Shown: in pieces, positions 15,452 through 17,410 of the stretch
Position numbering within the stretch: the stretch's first letter is position 1
How the letters are laid out: each line of letters opens with the position of its first letter
Program-made: the position numbers and the translations under genes
Assembly (NCBI GenBank): GCA_031551755.1
Contig: JAVBNE010000027.1
Location: 1 to 17,410, forward strand
Length of the DNA stretch: 17,410 bases
Reading direction: 5' to 3'
Origin: JAVBMU01 sp031551755
GTDB lineage: Bacteria; Actinomycetota; Actinomycetes; Actinomycetales; Cellulomonadaceae
Notes under the pieces: model-generated
What the model saw: the letters and a program-made list of their open reading frames with translations, nothing else
The model's database searches: none
Told to the model about the DNA's origin: nothing

Positions 15452-15490
15452 GACTGCGGGGTACCCACCGATCGTGGACACCCCGCAGTC
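15452..15490 (-). terminator. rpoC terminator
   Basis: GACTGCGGGGT (15452-15462) and ACCCCGCAGTC (15480-15490) form a perfect 11-pair stem. An inner CCAC/GTGG pairing (15465-15468 and 15474-15477) lengthens it after a small bulge. It begins 12 bases after the rpoC stop on the transcribed strand. There is no strong T-run. It separates the rpoBC transcript from the membrane protein gene. Confidence 0.75.
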
Positions 15491-15502
15491 ACGTGCAAGA
15501 AC

Positions 15503-17410
15503 TCAGCGGAAGTCGCCGAAGTCCAGGTCCTCCAACGGGATCGCCTCGCCGGAGCCCATGCCGAGCGCCGGGAAGTCGATCTCGTCATAGCCGAAGGACG
15601 GGTAGAGCTCCGTCTTGGCCTGCTCGGTCGGCTCCACCTCGACGTTGCGGTAGCGGGGCAGGCCCGTACCGGCCGGGATGAGCTTACCGATGATGACGTT
15701 CTCCTTGAGGCCCAGCAGCGGGTCACGGCGGCCGCTCATTGACGCCTCGGTGAGCACGCGGGTCGTCTCCTGGAAGGAGGCAGCCGAGAGCCACGAGTCG
15801 GTCGCGAGCGAAGCCTTGGTGATACCCATCAGCTCCGGACGGCCGGAGGCCGGTGTGCCACCTTCCGCGACGGCCTGCCGGTTGGCGTCCTCGAAGCGCC
15901 CACGCTCGGCCAACTCGCCCGGAAGCAGCGCGGCGTCACCGGAGTCCAGCACGGTCACGCGACGCAGCATCTGCCGCACGATGACCTCGATGTGCTTGTC
16001 GTGGATGTCCACGCCCTGCGAGCGGTAGACCTCCTGGACCTCGTCCACCAGGTGCTTCTGAGTGGCGCGCGGGCCGAGGATGCGCAGGACCTTCTTCGGG
16101 TCCACCGCACCCTGCACGAGCTGGGTACCGACCTCGACGTGTTCACCGTCGCTGATGAGCAACCGCGAACGCTTCGTCACCGGGTAGGCGATCTCCTCGG
16201 AGCCGTCGTCCGGGGTTAGCACGATGCGGCGCGTGCGCTCCGCCTCGTCGATGACGACCCGGCCGGAGTACTCCGCGATGGGCGCCTCACCCTTGGGGGT
16301 GCGGGCCTCGAAGAGCTCGGTGACACGTGGCAGACCCTGTGTGATGTCGTCCGCCGAGGCCACACCACCGGTGTGGAAGGTACGCATCGTCAGCTGGGTG
16401 CCGGGCTCACCGATCGACTGGGCCGCGACGATACCGACGGCCTCGCCGACGTCGACGAGCTTGCCGGTGGCCAGCGAACGGCCGTAGCACATGCTGCAGG
16501 TACCCGTGGCCGCCTCGCAGGTGAGCACGCTGCGCACCTTGACCTGGCGGACGCCGGCTGCCACCAGCAGACCGATGTTGATGTCACCGAGATCGACTCC
16601 GGCGGCAGCCAGCACCTCGCCGTCGGCTCCGACCACGTCGGTGGCCAGGGTGCGGGCGTAGACCGCGGTCTCCACCCAGTCGTGCAGCGTCAGCGCGCCG
16701 TCCTCGCCCTCGGCGATGATCTTGGTCAGGCCACGCTCGGTGCCGCAGTCCTCCTCGCGGATGATCACGTCCTGAGCCACGTCGACCAGACGACGGGTCA
16801 GGTAGCCCGAGTCGGCCGTCCGCAGCGCGGTGTCGGCCTGGCCCTTTCGACCACCGTGGGTGGAGATGAAGTACTCCAGCACGGACAGACCCTCGCGGAA
16901 GTTCGACTTGATCGGCCGCGCGATGATCTCGCCCTTCGGGTTCACCACCAGGCCTCGCATGGCGGCGATCTGGCGCATCTGCACCATGTTCCCGCGAGCC
17001 CCGGAGTGGACCATCATGTAGATCGGGTTGTTCTTGGAGAAGTTGGCCTCCATGGCCGCCCCGAGCCGGCTGGTCGCGTCGGTCCAGATCTCGATGAGCT
17101 CCTGGCGACGCTCGTCCTCGGTGATCAGACCACGCTCGTACTGCTTGTCGATCTTGGCGGCCCGGTCCTCGTACACGCTGAGGATCTGCGCCTTGTCGGC
17201 CGGGGTGCTGACGTCGCCGATGGAGACGGTGACGCCGGACCGGGTGGCCCAGTGGAAGCCCAGGTCCTTCAGGGCGTCCAGGGTGTGCGCCACGTCGACC
17301 TTCGGGTAGCGCTCGGCCAGGTCGTTGACGATCTGACCCAGCTGCTTCTTGCCCACCTCGTAGTCGGCGTACGGGTAGTCCGCCGGCAGGGCCTCGTTGA
17401 ACAGCGCCCG
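15503..17410 (-). CDS. rpoC: RNA polymerase beta' subunit, C-terminal half (runs off the window)
   Basis: Beta' holds the active site of RNA polymerase together with beta. The window has the last 635 residues; the frame continues past base 17410 (its first residues here are RALFNEALPADYPYADYE). Visible parts, in order: HSGARGNMVQMRQIAAMRG and the bridge-helix region EGLSVLEYFISTHGGRKG; the second zinc site, with a Cys in EEDCGTERG and three in TCEAATGTCSMC; the trigger-loop block AAQSIGEPGTQLTMRTFH; and the C-terminal clamp region HDKHIEVIVRQMLRRVT and MGITKASLATDSWLSAASFQ. It ends GYDEIDFPALGMG...LEDLDFGDFR, then TGA. An in-frame GTG at 17356 is internal, not a start. No lesion was seen. Confidence 0.98.
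   Translation of the reverse strand, partial: RALFNEALPADYPYADYEVGKKQLGQIVNDLAERYPKVDVAHTLDALKDLGFHWATRSGVTVSIGDVSTPADKAQILSVYEDRAAKIDKQYERGLITEDERRQELIEIWTDATSRLGAAMEANFSKNNPIYMMVHSGARGNMVQMRQIAAMRGLVVNPKGEIIARPIKSNFREGLSVLEYFISTHGGRKGQADTALRTADSGYLTRRLVDVAQDVIIREEDCGTERGLTKIIAEGEDGALTLHDWVETAVYARTLATDVVGADGEVLAAAGVDLGDINIGLLVAAGVRQVKVRSVLTCEAATGTCSMCYGRSLATGKLVDVGEAVGIVAAQSIGEPGTQLTMRTFHTGGVASADDITQGLPRVTELFEARTPKGEAPIAEYSGRVVIDEAERTRRIVLTPDDGSEEIAYPVTKRSRLLISDGEHVEVGTQLVQGAVDPKKVLRILGPRATQKHLVDEVQEVYRSQGVDIHDKHIEVIVRQMLRRVTVLDSGDAALLPGELAERGRFEDANRQAVAEGGTPASGRPELMGITKASLATDSWLSAASFQETTRVLTEASMSGRRDPLLGLKENVIIGKLIPAGTGLPRYRNVEVEPTEQAKTELYPSFGYDEIDFPALGMGSGEAIPLEDLDFGDFR

Noticed and set aside
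17300..17356. Separate gene starting at the GTG at 17356
   Set aside because: The same frame continues upstream with conserved RNA polymerase beta' sequence, so the codon is an internal valine.

Overview
The window is part of the main ribosomal protein and translation factor locus of a high-GC actinobacterium (Actinomycetota). The evidence is the gene order rpoC - rpsL - rpsG - fusA - tuf - rpsJ...rpsH, the high GC content, frequent GTG starts, a zinc-type S14 and the sequence style of EF-Tu and EF-G. The C-terminal half of EF-Tu looks Micrococcales-like to me, but that placement is recalled, not computed. Nearly everything lies on the minus strand, so the transcripts run from high to low coordinates.

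Layout in the direction of transcription: the C-terminal half of rpoC (17410-15503) ends at a strong hairpin. An unrecognised five-helix membrane protein follows (15381-14572), with its own hairpin plus T-run. The str operon is next: rpsL, rpsG, fusA, tuf (14277-9907), closed by two back-to-back hairpins. The S10 operon is rpsJ, rplC, rplD, rplW, rplB, rpsS, rplV, rpsC, rplP, rpmC, rpsQ (7154-1803). A GC-rich hairpin marks the S10/spc boundary, and the spc operon begins with rplN, rplX, rplE, rpsN and the start of rpsH (1690-1). Many junctions are 1-4 base stop/start overlaps, typical of translational coupling.

The unusual part is a 2.3-kb accessory island (about 7562-9863) between tuf and rpsJ. 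It holds two divergent genes for TIM-barrel glycosidase-like proteins: a GH114 (endo-alpha-1,4-polygalactosaminidase) lipoprotein on the minus strand and a spherulin-4 (Sph3/GH135-like) protein on the plus strand. Downstream of the GH114 gene is a small protein made of a basic and Pro/Ser-rich leader joined to a lone EF-Tu domain II. GH114 and spherulin-4 enzymes are the same pair of families (Ega3 and Sph3) found in the fungal galactosaminogalactan cluster, so this may be a bacterial galactosamine-polymer module placed inside a translation locus.

Two core genes carry striking anomalies. fusA has GTC where its start codon should be and Phe in place of the invariant P-loop Gly. rpsN has lost the stop codon after its usual last residue and reads on into rpsH. 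These are either real lesions or local sequence errors; the raw reads would decide.
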